Below, piece by piece: positions 33,474 through 43,540 of a DNA stretch of 64,000 nucleotides. The notes below the pieces were generated by a model, which was given only the letters and a program-made list of their open reading frames with translations, had not been told where the DNA came from and searched no databases. The position numbers and the translations under genes are program-made. The stretch's first letter is position 1. Every line of letters starts with the position of its first letter. Origin of the DNA: Verrucomicrobiota bacterium. Its GTDB lineage: Bacteria > Verrucomicrobiota > Verrucomicrobiia > Limisphaerales > UBA9464. Location of the stretch: assembly GCA_016871805.1 (NCBI GenBank), contig VHCG01000015.1:1-64000 (forward strand), written 5' to 3'.

Positions 33474-34985
33474 TTAGGTCCAGTGGACCCGTTCTCCCCG
33501 GGTTGGGATCCCGGATCCGGCCACCAGCTTCTCCTGGGGGTTCCGGAAGCGGATGCCGGCGAAGTCCATGTAGTGGTCGAAGACCTCCGTGTTCTCGACA
33601 AAGCCCCGGAAGCGCTCTGCCTGGGGACCCAGGGCATGGATCGGGACATGGTCCGACGTGTGGGCCGTGCTGGTGAAGCTCACGCCCAGATGGTTCGCCA
33701 GGACCTGCCCCAGGGCTGCGAGATCCGAATTCAGTCCATCGAACAGGCTGTACCCCTTCTTCTGGACAAAGGGTGTCAGGGCATCGACCCGGCGGCTGGA
33801 CGGCGCGTAGCCCGTCGACTCCTTGAGGATCGCGATGCGATCGGAGGTTGTCTCGGCGAGCTTCAGCCGGTTGAGGATCTCTCCAAACGATTGCCGCATC
33901 GCGGAGACGTTGCGGAAGACCCTGGAGCTCTGCTCGTAACGGTCCCCGAGACCGTTCAATCCAGGATTGCCGGTGGCATGGTCGCTGGTCATCACCAGCA
34001 GGGTATCGGGATGTTCCTTCTGGAACTCCAGGCAGACGTCCAGCGCCTCGTCGAACCCGATCATCTCGAGGATCGCCGCCGCGGCGTCGTTGTTGTGGCA
34101 CCCGTGGTCCACGCGTCCACCCTCGACCTGCAGGACGAAGCGGTCCGAGGCGGCGAGATGTCTCAACGCCGCACGGGTCATTGCAGCCAGGGACGGTACG
34201 GGATCCAGTCGGGTCAACCCGCCTTTCTGGTCGACAACGTACGGAATGTGGCTGGAGGAGAAGACCCCCAGCCATCGCCCGTCCCTGGGGGCCGAGGCGA
34301 GATCGGCCGGGGATTGGAGAACGGAAAATCCTGCCTTGCGGAAGTCCGCCAACAGGTCGCGCTGATCCTTTCGCTCCTTCGCCAGGAAGAACTTCCGGCC
34401 ACCACCCAGGGCCACATCGACCCTCCGATCCAGATACTGCACGGCGATGTCCTCGGCATCGTCGCGGTTCTTGACCGACACGATGAAGCCCGACGGGGTC
34501 GCATGGGTGATCTCGGTGGTGGTCACGAGGCCCCGCTTCCAGCCGGCTTCGCCCAAGAGTTCATAGAGCGTCAGGAGGGGACGGCCCCGGCTGTCCTGGT
34601 TCACCTTGCCGTTGGGGATCCGCACCCCGGAACCCCAGGCCGAGGCGGAGGCCGAGGAATCGGTGACGAGTGAATTCTGGGACCGCACATCCATGGTGCC
34701 GACCTGGAGATCCGGACGCCGCAGCAGCTCGAACCACGTCAGACGTCGTCCGCGATGGATCTGCGAGTGGTGGTCCGCACAGGCCAGGATCCCGGACCCC
34801 ATGCCATCGGCCACGAGATGGATCACACGACGCGGCGCCCCGGGTGCCGGGACGTAGGCCGGCACGGTGGGACCGGGGCCTTGGGCCGGAGCGGAGGCGG
34901 CTCCGCCCGAGGAATGGGCGCAACCGGCGCCGACCAAGGGCGCCGCAAGAAGGGACTGGAGGAAGTGACGACGACGATTATCCAT
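33474..34985 (-). CDS. alkaline phosphatase (PhoA superfamily), Tat-type lipoprotein
   Basis: The 503-residue product begins MDNRRRHFLQSLLAAPLVGAGC, a twin-arginine signal that ends in a lipobox-like Cys, so export folded and anchored is likely. An upstream in-frame ATG 35003 would add six residues. The alkaline-phosphatase fold shows HLVADGMGSGIL (metal Asp), SLVTDSSASASAWGSG (phosphorylated Ser), EGGRVDHGCHNND, VMTSDHATGNPG, and HTSDHVPIHALG (metal-binding His). It would release inorganic phosphate from organic phosphate in the periplasm. The start is adjacent to the divergent transglycosylase upstream region. Confidence 0.9.
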   Translation of the reverse strand: MDNRRRHFLQSLLAAPLVGAGCAHSSGGAASAPAQGPGPTVPAYVPAPGAPRRVIHLVADGMGSGILACADHHSQIHRGRRLTWFELLRRPDLQVGTMDVRSQNSLVTDSSASASAWGSGVRIPNGKVNQDSRGRPLLTLYELLGEAGWKRGLVTTTEITHATPSGFIVSVKNRDDAEDIAVQYLDRRVDVALGGGRKFFLAKERKDQRDLLADFRKAGFSVLQSPADLASAPRDGRWLGVFSSSHIPYVVDQKGGLTRLDPVPSLAAMTRAALRHLAASDRFVLQVEGGRVDHGCHNNDAAAAILEMIGFDEALDVCLEFQKEHPDTLLVMTSDHATGNPGLNGLGDRYEQSSRVFRNVSAMRQSFGEILNRLKLAETTSDRIAILKESTGYAPSSRRVDALTPFVQKKGYSLFDGLNSDLAALGQVLANHLGVSFTSTAHTSDHVPIHALGPQAERFRGFVENTEVFDHYMDFAGIRFRNPQEKLVAGSGIPTRGERVHWT

Positions 34986-35161
34986 GTCGGATGGCTGAAA
35001 CACCTAACGGGTTGGCCGAGGCTGTCATTCGAAGATGTTGGGAAAAACGTGAAAAGCCGGTGACGCCTCCCAAATCGGTCCACGGATACCAGAGGGCGGT
35101 GGGGCGTCAGACCCTGCTTGGGACTTGCCATCCAGTGGCCATCGCGAGAAGGACTGGCTTG

Positions 35162-35713
35162 TTGAATCCCAGCCGATGGATCCTTCTCGCCGTTGTCGTC
35201 CTCGTCGACGTCCTCCTGGTCGTCGTCTGGCAGCACCGTCTCGAGCGTCGCTTCGACGATCTCATCCAGACCGCCGCCCGGCGCTACGGGGTGGATCCAT
35301 CCCTAGTGAAGGCGGTGGTCTGGCAGGAAAGCCGGTTCGATCCCGATGCCAGGGGAACCGTCGGAGAACTCGGCCTCATGCAGGTGACCGAGAACGCCGC
35401 ACTGGAATGGGTCTCGGCGGAGAGGGTGAAGGGGTTCCACAAGGACCATCTTCTCAACCCCCGCACCAACACCCTGGCCGGGACCTACTACCTGGGAAAG
35501 ATGATCCGAAGATACGCCCAGACGGACGATCCCCTGCCGTTCGCACTGGCCGACTACAACGCAGGCCGCGGGAATGTGCTGAGGTGGATGACCGGGGGGG
35601 CGAGGACGAACGGTCAGGCCTTCACCCAAGCGATCGGATTCCCGTCGACCCAGGCCTACGTCGGCTCCGTCACCACGCGATTCCGTAAATACCGGTCCGA
35701 GACACGGCCTTGA
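35162..35713 (+). CDS. lytic transglycosylase (SLT/GH23 family)
   Basis: The 183-residue form starts at TTG 35162, with AGAAGGA at 35147-35153 as a well placed ribosome-binding site. Frame-compatible ATG 34988 would add 58 polar residues. An N-terminal membrane anchor (WILLAVVVLVDVLLVVVW) is followed by the SLT domain: RYGVDPSLVKAVVWQESRFDP carries the catalytic Glu (QES). TVGELGLMQVTENAA, LAGTYYLGKMIRRY and FALADYNAGRGNV are the further SLT motifs. It cleaves peptidoglycan between MurNAc and GlcNAc with anhydro-ring formation. The single copy here is beside the flippase gene on the opposite strand. Confidence 0.88.
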   Translation: MNPSRWILLAVVVLVDVLLVVVWQHRLERRFDDLIQTAARRYGVDPSLVKAVVWQESRFDPDARGTVGELGLMQVTENAALEWVSAERVKGFHKDHLLNPRTNTLAGTYYLGKMIRRYAQTDDPLPFALADYNAGRGNVLRWMTGGARTNGQAFTQAIGFPSTQAYVGSVTTRFRKYRSETRP

Positions 35714-35755
35714 GGGAAGCGACCGGCCCCAATGGACCGGCAGCCCGACCCAAAC

Positions 35756-37066
35756 TCATCCAGCCCGGGGGCGCTGGCGTGTGATCTGGATGGCCACGAG
35801 CATTAGGATCACATTGCAGGCGGCCATGATCTGGGCGACCTCGCGGAAGGCGACCAGCGGGGGTGAGGCCAGGAAGTGGCCGCGGAGAGCCACAAGCAGC
35901 CCGATGAACAGAAGGGCCACACCCAGGGCCCATGGGACGATGCCGAACCGTTCCTGTGCGAGGAGGTTGCTCACCAGCACGTTGGCCACGGCGTAGGCCA
36001 GCATCGCCCAGGCGCACCACGGCACGAGGTCCGCGGCAGCCCACCGTTCGGGCGACCGGAAGAAGAGAATCTGCAGGGGAAGCCTGGGGAAGAGCGTGAA
36101 GAAGCCCACGCAGACCGACCCGACCCCGAGGGTTCCCAGCATCGCCAGCGTGAGGGCATTGCTCTGTGAGCCACTTTCGGCGCTTCGCACGATCTTGGGA
36201 AACATCACCATCGCCAGCGGCACCGTGATCTGGGTCATGGCAAACCCGATCATGGCCGCCGGGAGATATCGTTCGCCGAGGAGGAACTCCTGGGCCCGAT
36301 CCGCGGGGATGATGGCCTTCAGGAAGACGCTGTCGAAATTGACGAGGGCCAGCATCGCCCCGGCACCCATGGTGAAGGGCAGGACGCGTCCCAGCCACAA
36401 ACCCCACCGGAATCCCGAGCCGGGATGGAGCCAGAGTCTTCGGCTTCCCCACGCGGCGAGCACCGTGGACGCCGCCATGGCCAGAAATGCGGCGGTCATC
36501 GCCCCGACGGCTCCCGAGTGCAGACCCAGAACGGCCAGGCACATTCCGGCGAATCGCAGAAGCCCGTCGAGAATGCTGACCCAGCCCAGGGTGCCAAAGT
36601 CCTCCAAGCCCTGGAGGGCTCCACGGAGCACCGGGATGACGAGCCAGAGCAAGGCCACCCCGAGCGTGGGCCAGATCACGCGGCCGTCACCGAGCTTGAG
36701 ATGCGCGTTGATCGAATCAAACGACAGGGCCGCCGCCACGACCATCCCCAGCCAGAGCACGAAGACGGCCACCAGAACCTGACGGATCGTCGAGGATAGC
36801 TCCCGGAGTCGAACCTCATCCAGCGCCGCCGCGGTCTGGCGGGCAAAGGCGTTCTGCAGTCCGGCACTCGGAATCCCCAGCAACAGAAACAGCCGCAGCA
36901 TCGCGAAGAAGATCTCGTACTGCGACGTCGCCATCTGGCCCGCGACCGTGTGGACCGCGGTCATGAAGGCCCCACCAAACACGGTGGAGAACGACAACCA
37001 TGCACTCTGCCGCAGAAAGCTGCCTCGGGTGGAGTCTTTCACTGGCCGTTGAATAATGTCTCCCAC
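35756..37066 (-). CDS. MATE/MurJ-superfamily lipid-linked oligosaccharide flippase
   Basis: A polytopic protein of 436 residues from GTG 37066 with about 12-14 membrane segments: WLSFSTVFGGAFMTAVHTVAG, FAMLRLFLLLGIPSAGLQNAF, WLVIPVLRGALQGLEDFG, MIGFAMTQITVPLAMVMFP and so on. Such proteins flip lipid II or O-antigen/polysaccharide repeat units across the inner membrane. TTG 37174 overlaps the preceding stop and would add 36 polar residues. I prefer the inner GTG because the first membrane helix begins soon after. The gene follows the DUF6797-like gene on the same strand. Confidence 0.75.
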   Translation of the reverse strand: MGDIIQRPVKDSTRGSFLRQSAWLSFSTVFGGAFMTAVHTVAGQMATSQYEIFFAMLRLFLLLGIPSAGLQNAFARQTAAALDEVRLRELSSTIRQVLVAVFVLWLGMVVAAALSFDSINAHLKLGDGRVIWPTLGVALLWLVIPVLRGALQGLEDFGTLGWVSILDGLLRFAGMCLAVLGLHSGAVGAMTAAFLAMAASTVLAAWGSRRLWLHPGSGFRWGLWLGRVLPFTMGAGAMLALVNFDSVFLKAIIPADRAQEFLLGERYLPAAMIGFAMTQITVPLAMVMFPKIVRSAESGSQSNALTLAMLGTLGVGSVCVGFFTLFPRLPLQILFFRSPERWAAADLVPWCAWAMLAYAVANVLVSNLLAQERFGIVPWALGVALLFIGLLVALRGHFLASPPLVAFREVAQIMAACNVILMLVAIQITRQRPRAG

Positions 37067-37170
37067 CGGAACCGGCGAGCAGAACCATCCGAAGCCGGAC
37101 CGCGCGGGGTCGGCACACCGACGGCGGGTGGAGGCCGCAGGACCCGCAGCCTCCACCCCCCATGCCCGGC

Positions 37171-39528
37171 TCAAAGGGACGCGAGCGGTTCCTCGGGACC
37201 CACCTTGTGGATCGTGCCGATGATCTCCGATCGAAGTTCCGTGCCATCAGCCGCCGTGATCGAATAGCGGACGCTGTACTGGTCCGCCTCGGTCATCCCC
37301 GGGATCTCTAGGAACAGGGTCCGCTTGTCGGCTGCCAACCGGGCCGACTTCACCTCGAGCCGATCATGCGCCTGCTTGGCGGGATCCTTCACCGACAGCT
37401 CCGGTGAGCCATAGCCGCCGCTGTACCGGTAGTTCCAGACCTCCACGGCGTAGCTGGACGCATCCTGGGCGGTTTCCGCGTCCAGATCGGCGCTGAACCG
37501 GATCCGGATGCCGTTCTTAGCGACATGCGATTGGACCGGCATTTGGACCGGCTTGCCCGTGTGGCGGACGCGGTAGAACCCACCGTCCCGGGTCGCGGCA
37601 TTCTGCCAGCCCTTGAGGCCGCACAGATACAGCTGTCCATCCTGATCGCTGAAACGTCCGCGCATGATACCGCTGGAGAACTTCAGACCGAACGGAACCA
37701 TGCTGGCCTGGACCGTGTCGCCCACCTTGTCCATGAGCACCGCGTAGAGCAGGCACTTGCCATAGCTCATGAACAGCGGAGCCCCCTTCCAGGGTCCCCA
37801 TCGGTCGCTCGTGACATAGACCTGGCCCCCGCTGGAATTGTCCCAGCGCATCGGGAGCCAGCAGATGGGTTCGTCATAGGAGGTCGGGATCGGCATCTCG
37901 CCGTCCCATCCCCTGAGCTTGTTCGCAGCCCGGGCAGTCGGGTCGCTGGGGTTCACCTTGATCTCCCGGCCATCCGGGTATTTCAGGGTCAACTCCCGCT
38001 GCGCCGCGGGAACCATCCCAAGGAAGGAGCCGGGGCGCACGAGGTTGAGCTTCGAAGACGGCATCCAGTGACCCTGGTTGTCCCCCACCAGCACCGTGTC
38101 GTCCGGCCCGACCGTCATGCCGTTCGGCGCCCGGAGACCCGTCGCGAAGACTTCGAGCTTCTTCCCGTCGGGTGACACCTTGAGGATGGTTCCCTGGTGG
38201 GGCGACGTGACGCTCGGTTCCCAGGGAGCCCCCTTGGCGTAGTAGAAGTTCCCCTTCGAATCCGTGTGCAGGTCCAAGACGAACTCGTGGTAGTTGGGAG
38301 TCACCACACTGTCGTTGTTGAAGTTCTCGTAGAAGTCGGCCTCGCCGTCCCCGTTGAGATCCTTCAGCCGCGTGATCTGGTCCCGACCCGCCACGTAGAT
38401 GTCCCCCTTCACCACCTTCAACCCCAGCGGCTGGAAGAGCCCGGAGGCGTATCGCTTCCAGGTGAGCTTCTTCAGCGTCGCGTCGATGCCCGAGACGATC
38501 CACACGTCCCCGTGGAAGGTGCAGATCGCGGCACGTCCTCCCGGCAGGAAATCAAAGCCCCCGAGGAACATGCTGACCTGGAACGGATTTGGGAACGGCT
38601 CCATGATCGTGTCGACCGCGTAGGGGCCCGACTCGGAACCCAGCCTGCCTTCGGTCACCAGCGTCTCGGTCCAGAGCAGCGCGCCCCCACGGGTCAGCGT
38701 CTTTGGCGAACCGGCGTTCGCGAAACCCGAAAGGGCACCCGAGGTCGACAGGGCGACCGTGAGGGGCTGGTTCGCCGCCACCCGGTCGAGATGAAGCACG
38801 AGGTCGCCATTCGGGAGGAGCTTCAGGCTTCCGGAGGTCTTGGATCCCCCCTGCCACCCCACGGAAAGCGGAGTCCCGTCCTTCTGGTTGAACAGCCCCC
38901 TCCCTTCGGGAAGCTTGATGGCAGGAGCCACCGAAGAGATGCCGCTCGCCAGCAGCACCGACACCGACTTCGCCGGGCTTCCGAACTCCAGGGTCCGGGT
39001 GAACACCGGGGTCGCCCCCTCCGTGACGTTCGGGGTCTCCAGGACCGGGACACCCCCGACCGTGTAGCTGAGGACCACCTGGTCGCCGTTCACGTAGAGT
39101 CCCGAGTAGTGGGCCCAATCCTTCGGCAGCGGCCCCTGGGGATTCGCCCGGGGATCCGACAAGGCCTCCTTGGGACCCGACCACCCCGGCTCATTGGCCG
39201 TGGTGAAGGCCAGGGTTCCCTTAATGGACGGCGGCGGCGGCCACTCGATCTTGGTCAGCGTATTGCCGAACTCGAGGAACTCGCCCGTCCACGCCGCGGC
39301 CAGCCGCAGTGTGTCGAGGTCGTAGACCACATAGGATTTCTTCGAGGGACCGAGGGTGATGGCGACGCCCTTCATGGCGGCCGCCTTGTCCTTGGCCAGC
39401 ATGACGGTCCCGGACCAGAACGGTCCGCGCATCGGCTGGCCCGAACCTTGGGCGAGCGCTGTGAGGGATCCGACGAGGAGACCGGCCGCGAGGCCGAATC
39501 CGGGGCGGGGGAATTGAGATAGATTCAC
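37171..39528 (-). CDS. large secreted DUF6797-like protein with a sorbosone-dehydrogenase-like propeller
   Basis: The 785-residue product has a signal peptide (GLAAGLLVGSLTALAQ). The N-terminal third (GPFWSGTVMLAKDKAAAMKGVAI ... VVYDLDTLRLAAAWTGEFLE) matches the DUF6797 region of Verrucomicrobiota/Planctomycetota proteins. The middle is a propeller with LKDLNGDGEADFYENFNND, LRAPNGMTVGPDDTVLVGDNQG, and LYLCGLKGWQNAA, which are sorbosone-dehydrogenase-like blades. The C-terminal section (NGIRIRFSADLDAETAQDASSYAVEVW) is Ig-like. No cytochrome motif is present. Function is unknown. It probably acts on sugars outside the cell. Confidence 0.7.
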   Translation of the reverse strand: MNLSQFPRPGFGLAAGLLVGSLTALAQGSGQPMRGPFWSGTVMLAKDKAAAMKGVAITLGPSKKSYVVYDLDTLRLAAAWTGEFLEFGNTLTKIEWPPPPSIKGTLAFTTANEPGWSGPKEALSDPRANPQGPLPKDWAHYSGLYVNGDQVVLSYTVGGVPVLETPNVTEGATPVFTRTLEFGSPAKSVSVLLASGISSVAPAIKLPEGRGLFNQKDGTPLSVGWQGGSKTSGSLKLLPNGDLVLHLDRVAANQPLTVALSTSGALSGFANAGSPKTLTRGGALLWTETLVTEGRLGSESGPYAVDTIMEPFPNPFQVSMFLGGFDFLPGGRAAICTFHGDVWIVSGIDATLKKLTWKRYASGLFQPLGLKVVKGDIYVAGRDQITRLKDLNGDGEADFYENFNNDSVVTPNYHEFVLDLHTDSKGNFYYAKGAPWEPSVTSPHQGTILKVSPDGKKLEVFATGLRAPNGMTVGPDDTVLVGDNQGHWMPSSKLNLVRPGSFLGMVPAAQRELTLKYPDGREIKVNPSDPTARAANKLRGWDGEMPIPTSYDEPICWLPMRWDNSSGGQVYVTSDRWGPWKGAPLFMSYGKCLLYAVLMDKVGDTVQASMVPFGLKFSSGIMRGRFSDQDGQLYLCGLKGWQNAATRDGGFYRVRHTGKPVQMPVQSHVAKNGIRIRFSADLDAETAQDASSYAVEVWNYRYSGGYGSPELSVKDPAKQAHDRLEVKSARLAADKRTLFLEIPGMTEADQYSVRYSITAADGTELRSEIIGTIHKVGPEEPLASL

Positions 39529-39640
39529 GGGATTGAGATGTCAGTCGTGGAAACGTGAAGGGATTGAGGATGACCCTTTATCAAACGCCCGACAAGACAC
39601 GGGATCTCACCACGGTTACCGATCTCACGCACTGGTCGCT

Positions 39641-39772
39641 CCCGCGCCCCGTAATGCAGGGCACTGCATCACCCACCCATGGATGCCGGAGGCATCCCAT
39701 CAGGATCCACCCTTCGCCCATATCCCTTTCTCCGTTCCTCCCCCGCGCCTCCGCGTCACCGCGTGAGTCCCC
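39641..39772. repeat. composite intergenic repeat, copy 3 (shortened)
   Basis: The 334-base gap ahead of dsbD carries the same ends as copies 1 and 2: core GCAGGGCACTGCATCA at 39656-39671, CCCACCCATGGATGCC, the palindrome GGATGCCGGAGGCATCCC (39681-39698), and the tail GCCTCCGCGTCACCGCGTGAG ending near 39769. The 5' part (GGTAGGGCTG...) is missing. As with copies 1 and 2 it lies just upstream of a gene for an exported protein, in the same orientation. Confidence 0.75.
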
Positions 39773-39862
39773 TTCTTCGCAAACCCCAGGGGTGAATCTC
39801 CGTCGACCCAGAGACCCCACCCCCGGCTTGCCAATGGCAGTCCGTTGCCGAGAGTCGATCCC

Positions 39863-42016
39863 ATGAGGATGTTCCCCAGGGTGCTGGTTCTGGTGCTGAC
39901 CGCCTTACCCGAGGCCGTCCATGCCCAGGGGACCAGCCAGGCCCGCCTGCTGCTCGAGGCCGTCACCGTCCGTCCCGGAACCACCCTCGAGGCCGCCGTG
40001 GAACTCGTTCCTCCGACCGGATGGCACACCTACTGGCGGAATCCCGGCGAGACCGGCCAGGCCACCAAGGTCGACTGGAACCTCCCCGACGGCATCGCCG
40101 CCGGCGAAATCCGCTGGCCAGCCCCCGAACGCCTCACGGAAGCCGACATCACCACCTACGTGTATGAAGGAAAGGTCCTCCTCCCGATCACACTGAGGAT
40201 CGCGGACTCCGTCCCGTCGGGAACCCTGACCCTTCAGGCCAAGGTCTCCTGGCTCGAGTGCAAGACCGAGTGCCTGCCCGGACGTGCCACCGTCAAGGCC
40301 ACCCTCCAGATCGGCGCCGAAACCAAGGCCTCGGAATCAGCCGCCCTGATCCGGGCAGCGATCGAGTCGCTGCCACGTCCGGGTGCCCCCGGACAGGCCT
40401 CGGCCCACTGGGGCGATCCCGCCAAAGGCGACACCCGAGTCCTACGGATCAAGCCCGCCACTCCTGGAGCCTCCGACTTCTTTCCGTATCCCGATGAGAC
40501 GTTCGAGTGGACCTGGAAATCCGGCGGAAGTTCCGGTGTCGTGGATTTTTCCGTGGCCAAGGTCGACAACGCGTGGCCGAAGGAGATCCGGGGCCTTCTT
40601 GTGACGCCCCGGGCTGGAGCGACTCCCGAAGGAGTCGAGGTCACCCTTCCCATCACGGACACAGCTCCCACGGCTCCGACAACGGGGACAGTCACGACAC
40701 CACCGTCCCCCACCCCGGCCGATGCCCCTCCAGTGGCCAAGGGCCTGTGGGCGATGCTCGGGCTGGCGTTTATCGGGGGACTCATCCTGAACATCATGCC
40801 CTGCGTGCTCCCGGTGATCGCACTGAAGATCCTCGGTTTTGTCCGTCAAAGCGGGGAAAACCCGGCACGGGTCCGGCAGCTCGGGTTCATCTACACGGCA
40901 GGGGTGCTGTCCTCCTTCGCGGTGCTGGCCGGACTGGTCATCGCCGTCCAGTCCGCCGGCCGCACCGCCAGCTGGGGCATGCAGTTCCAGAACCCGATCT
41001 TCCTCGTGGGCATCACCACGCTGGTCACGCTGGTCGCGTTGAACCTGTTCGGGGTGTTCGAGATCAGCCTTCACTCCAGTGCCCTTGGTGCCGCCAGCCA
41101 GCTGGCCTCCAAGGAGGGGGCCTCCGGGGCATTCTTCAACGGGGTGTTCACCACGGTCCTCGCCACCCCCTGCACCGCTCCATTCCTCGGCACGGCACTC
41201 GGCTTTGCCTTCGGCGAGAAACCCTCCGTCCTCCTCGCCATCTTCCTCACGGCAGGACTCGGTCTCGCCACGCCCTATCTGATGTTGTCCCTCCAGCCGG
41301 CCTGGCTGAGGTACCTGCCCAAGCCCGGCAACTGGATGATCACGTTCAAAGTCCTGATGGGCTTTCCGATGATCGCCACCGCGGTCTGGCTATTGTCGCA
41401 GGCGGCCGACCAGTTCGGTGAATCCGGGGTCTTTCTCGAGGGACTCTTCCTCGTGTGCGTGGCCTTCGCGGCCTGGGTGTTCGGACAATGGATCCAGACC
41501 GGCACCGGGAACCGGGGGTGGTCCTGGACCCTGATCCTGATCGCCCTGGGCGTGGGCTACTTTGGGATTCTCGATAACCAGCTGCACTGGCGGGCCCCCC
41601 AGATCGCCAGGCCCACGGCCTCCACCCCGGGTGACCTGACGTTGCCCCGATCCACGAAGGAGGCGATTGCCTGGGCCCGATGGTCCCCCGATGCGGTCAC
41701 CCATGCACGTGCGGAGGGACGGCCCGTGCTGGTCGACTTCACCGCCAAGTGGTGCCTGACCTGTCGGGTCAACGAGGCCACCGCCATCGATGTCCCGTCG
41801 GTCCGTGAACAACTCGCCGCCCTCGACGTCGTGTCCCTGCGCGGCGACTACACCCGGGAAGACCCGGCGATCACCGAGGAGCTACGACGGTTCCAGAGGG
41901 CCGGGGTGCCGCTGGTGCTGGTCTATCCGAAGAACCCCAGCCTCCCTCCCCGGGTGCTGCCCAACACCCTGACGCGCGGCATCGTCGAGGAAGCCCTCCA
42001 GTGGGCCGCAAAGTAG
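39863..42016 (+). CDS. dsbD: thiol:disulfide interchange protein DsbD
   Basis: A 717-residue transmembrane reductase that passes electrons from cytoplasmic thioredoxin to periplasmic DsbC, DsbE and other targets. The N-terminal domain is DsbD-alpha-like (VSWLECKTECLPG, C-x3-C pair). Eight or so membrane segments follow, with the conserved cysteines in ILNIMPCVLPVIALK and LATPCTAPFLGTALG. The C-terminal thioredoxin-like domain has KWCLTCRVNE (C-x2-C). A signal peptide (MFPRVLVLVLTALPEAVHAQG) fixes the start near ATG 39863. ATG 39845 would only add polar residues. The stop is 6 bases from the convergent trpE. Confidence 0.93.
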   Translation: MRMFPRVLVLVLTALPEAVHAQGTSQARLLLEAVTVRPGTTLEAAVELVPPTGWHTYWRNPGETGQATKVDWNLPDGIAAGEIRWPAPERLTEADITTYVYEGKVLLPITLRIADSVPSGTLTLQAKVSWLECKTECLPGRATVKATLQIGAETKASESAALIRAAIESLPRPGAPGQASAHWGDPAKGDTRVLRIKPATPGASDFFPYPDETFEWTWKSGGSSGVVDFSVAKVDNAWPKEIRGLLVTPRAGATPEGVEVTLPITDTAPTAPTTGTVTTPPSPTPADAPPVAKGLWAMLGLAFIGGLILNIMPCVLPVIALKILGFVRQSGENPARVRQLGFIYTAGVLSSFAVLAGLVIAVQSAGRTASWGMQFQNPIFLVGITTLVTLVALNLFGVFEISLHSSALGAASQLASKEGASGAFFNGVFTTVLATPCTAPFLGTALGFAFGEKPSVLLAIFLTAGLGLATPYLMLSLQPAWLRYLPKPGNWMITFKVLMGFPMIATAVWLLSQAADQFGESGVFLEGLFLVCVAFAAWVFGQWIQTGTGNRGWSWTLILIALGVGYFGILDNQLHWRAPQIARPTASTPGDLTLPRSTKEAIAWARWSPDAVTHARAEGRPVLVDFTAKWCLTCRVNEATAIDVPSVREQLAALDVVSLRGDYTREDPAITEELRRFQRAGVPLVLVYPKNPSLPPRVLPNTLTRGIVEEALQWAAK

Positions 42017-42022
42017 CCGGGG

Positions 42023-43540
42023 TCAGCGGCCCGCAAAGGTCTCGGCCACCGCGACGGCCTTCCGCATCGCAAGCGACTTGTTGACGGTCTCCTCGAACTC
42101 CGCGGCCGGAGTCGAATCATTCACCCAGCCACCGCCGGCCTGGACGTAGGCCTTGCCATCCTTGACCAGGGCGGTGCGGATCGTGATGCAGTGGTCGGCA
42201 TTGCCGTTGAACCCGAAGTAGCCGACGCATCCGCCGTAGGGTCCACGGGTGGTCCCTTCGAGCTCCGAGATCAGCTGCATCGCGCGGATCTTCGGCGCCC
42301 CGCTGAGGGTTCCGGCCGGGAAGGTGGTGCGCATGAGGTCGAACGCGCTGTGCTTCGGGTCGAGGGTGCCGTTCACCTGCGACACGATGTGCATCACGTG
42401 GCTGTAGCGCTCGATCATCATCAGGTCCTTCACCTGGACGGAGCCGTAGGTGCAGACCCGGCCGATGTCGTTGCGGGCCAGGTCCACGAGCATGACGTGC
42501 TCGGCGCGCTCCTTGGGATCCGCGAGCAGCTCCTCCGCGAGGGCGGCATCCTCGGCCTCGGTCCGACCACGACGCCGGGTGCCGGCGATCGGACGGATCT
42601 CGACCTCGCGGTCCACACACCGGACGTGGAGCTCGGGCGAGGCGCCCACGAGGGCCATGCCCTCGAGTTCCAGCAGGAACATGTAGGGCGAGGGATTCAC
42701 GGTCCGGACCGCCCGGTAGATGTCGAGGGGAGTGGACTTCACCGGGGCGCTGAAGCGCTGGGACCCGACAACCTGGATGATGTCGCCCGCCTTGATGAAC
42801 TTCTGGGCGGTGAGGACGTTCGCCTCGAACTGCTCGCGGGCCGTGTTGGACTGGAACGGCGCGGGAGCGGTCTCCGCGGGCAGTTCCACCGGCTGGGTCT
42901 CGAGCGGCTGACGCAGCCGCTCGACGAGGCGGTCGATCTCTGCAACGGCATCCTTGTAGGCCTCCTCGACGGATTTGCCCGGCTCCAGGACGGCGTTGAC
43001 GAGCACGGTGAGGGTCTGGGCGACGCGATCGAAGATCAGAAGTTCGTCGGCGATGACCAGGTACAGGGTCGGTGTCTGAAGCTCATCGTGTTTCGGACGC
43101 GGGACAATGGGTTCGACATCGTGAATGAACTCGTAGCCGATGAACCCAACGGCCCCGCCGGTGAACCGGGGGAGTCCAGGCAGGTCGACCGGGCGGAAGC
43201 CCTTCATGACCTGTTCCACGACCTTGAGTCCGTCGGTGACGGTTCCCGGGGCGCCGGAGTGGGACACCTCGTGACGCTGGACGAGGCGGCGATTCTCCCA
43301 GACCTCCACCCAGTTGCCCTGCTGACGGATGACGGAGCGCGGGTTGCAGCCGACGAACGAATAACGGCCGAGATGCTCACCACCCTCAACCGATTCAAAC
43401 AGGAACGACTCCCCGTGGCCGCGGAGCTTCCAGTAGGCCGACAATGGGGTCTCGAAGTCCGCGAGGAGACGTCGGGTGACAGGAATCAGGTTGCCCCGTT
43501 CCGCCAACTTCTGGAATTCACCGAGCAAAGGGATGTCCAT
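42023..43540 (-). CDS. trpE: anthranilate synthase component I
   Basis: The 505-residue chorismate-binding enzyme makes anthranilate from chorismate and ammonia, with glutamine amidotransferase TrpG supplied elsewhere (none nearby). The C-terminal part shows VGSQRFSAPV, MFLLELEGMALVGASPE, RPIAGTRRRGRTEAEDAAL, MLVDLARNDIGRV, MHIVSQVNG, FPAGTLSGAPKIRAM, and GPYGGCVGYFGF, all of which are TrpE/PabB signatures. The N-terminal leucine-rich feedback region is present (FLFESVEGGEHLGRYSF, tryptophan-binding). ATG 43540 (MDIPLLGEFQKLAE) starts it. No leader peptide rich in Trp was found in the 89 bases before it. Confidence 0.94.
   Translation of the reverse strand: MDIPLLGEFQKLAERGNLIPVTRRLLADFETPLSAYWKLRGHGESFLFESVEGGEHLGRYSFVGCNPRSVIRQQGNWVEVWENRRLVQRHEVSHSGAPGTVTDGLKVVEQVMKGFRPVDLPGLPRFTGGAVGFIGYEFIHDVEPIVPRPKHDELQTPTLYLVIADELLIFDRVAQTLTVLVNAVLEPGKSVEEAYKDAVAEIDRLVERLRQPLETQPVELPAETAPAPFQSNTAREQFEANVLTAQKFIKAGDIIQVVGSQRFSAPVKSTPLDIYRAVRTVNPSPYMFLLELEGMALVGASPELHVRCVDREVEIRPIAGTRRRGRTEAEDAALAEELLADPKERAEHVMLVDLARNDIGRVCTYGSVQVKDLMMIERYSHVMHIVSQVNGTLDPKHSAFDLMRTTFPAGTLSGAPKIRAMQLISELEGTTRGPYGGCVGYFGFNGNADHCITIRTALVKDGKAYVQAGGGWVNDSTPAAEFEETVNKSLAMRKAVAVAETFAGR

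Noticed and set aside
33474-34985. EboF-type phosphodiesterase that would complete an ebo cluster with the TatD-like gene
   Set aside because: The motifs (TDSSASAS, HTSDHVPIHALG) are those of PhoA-type alkaline phosphatases.
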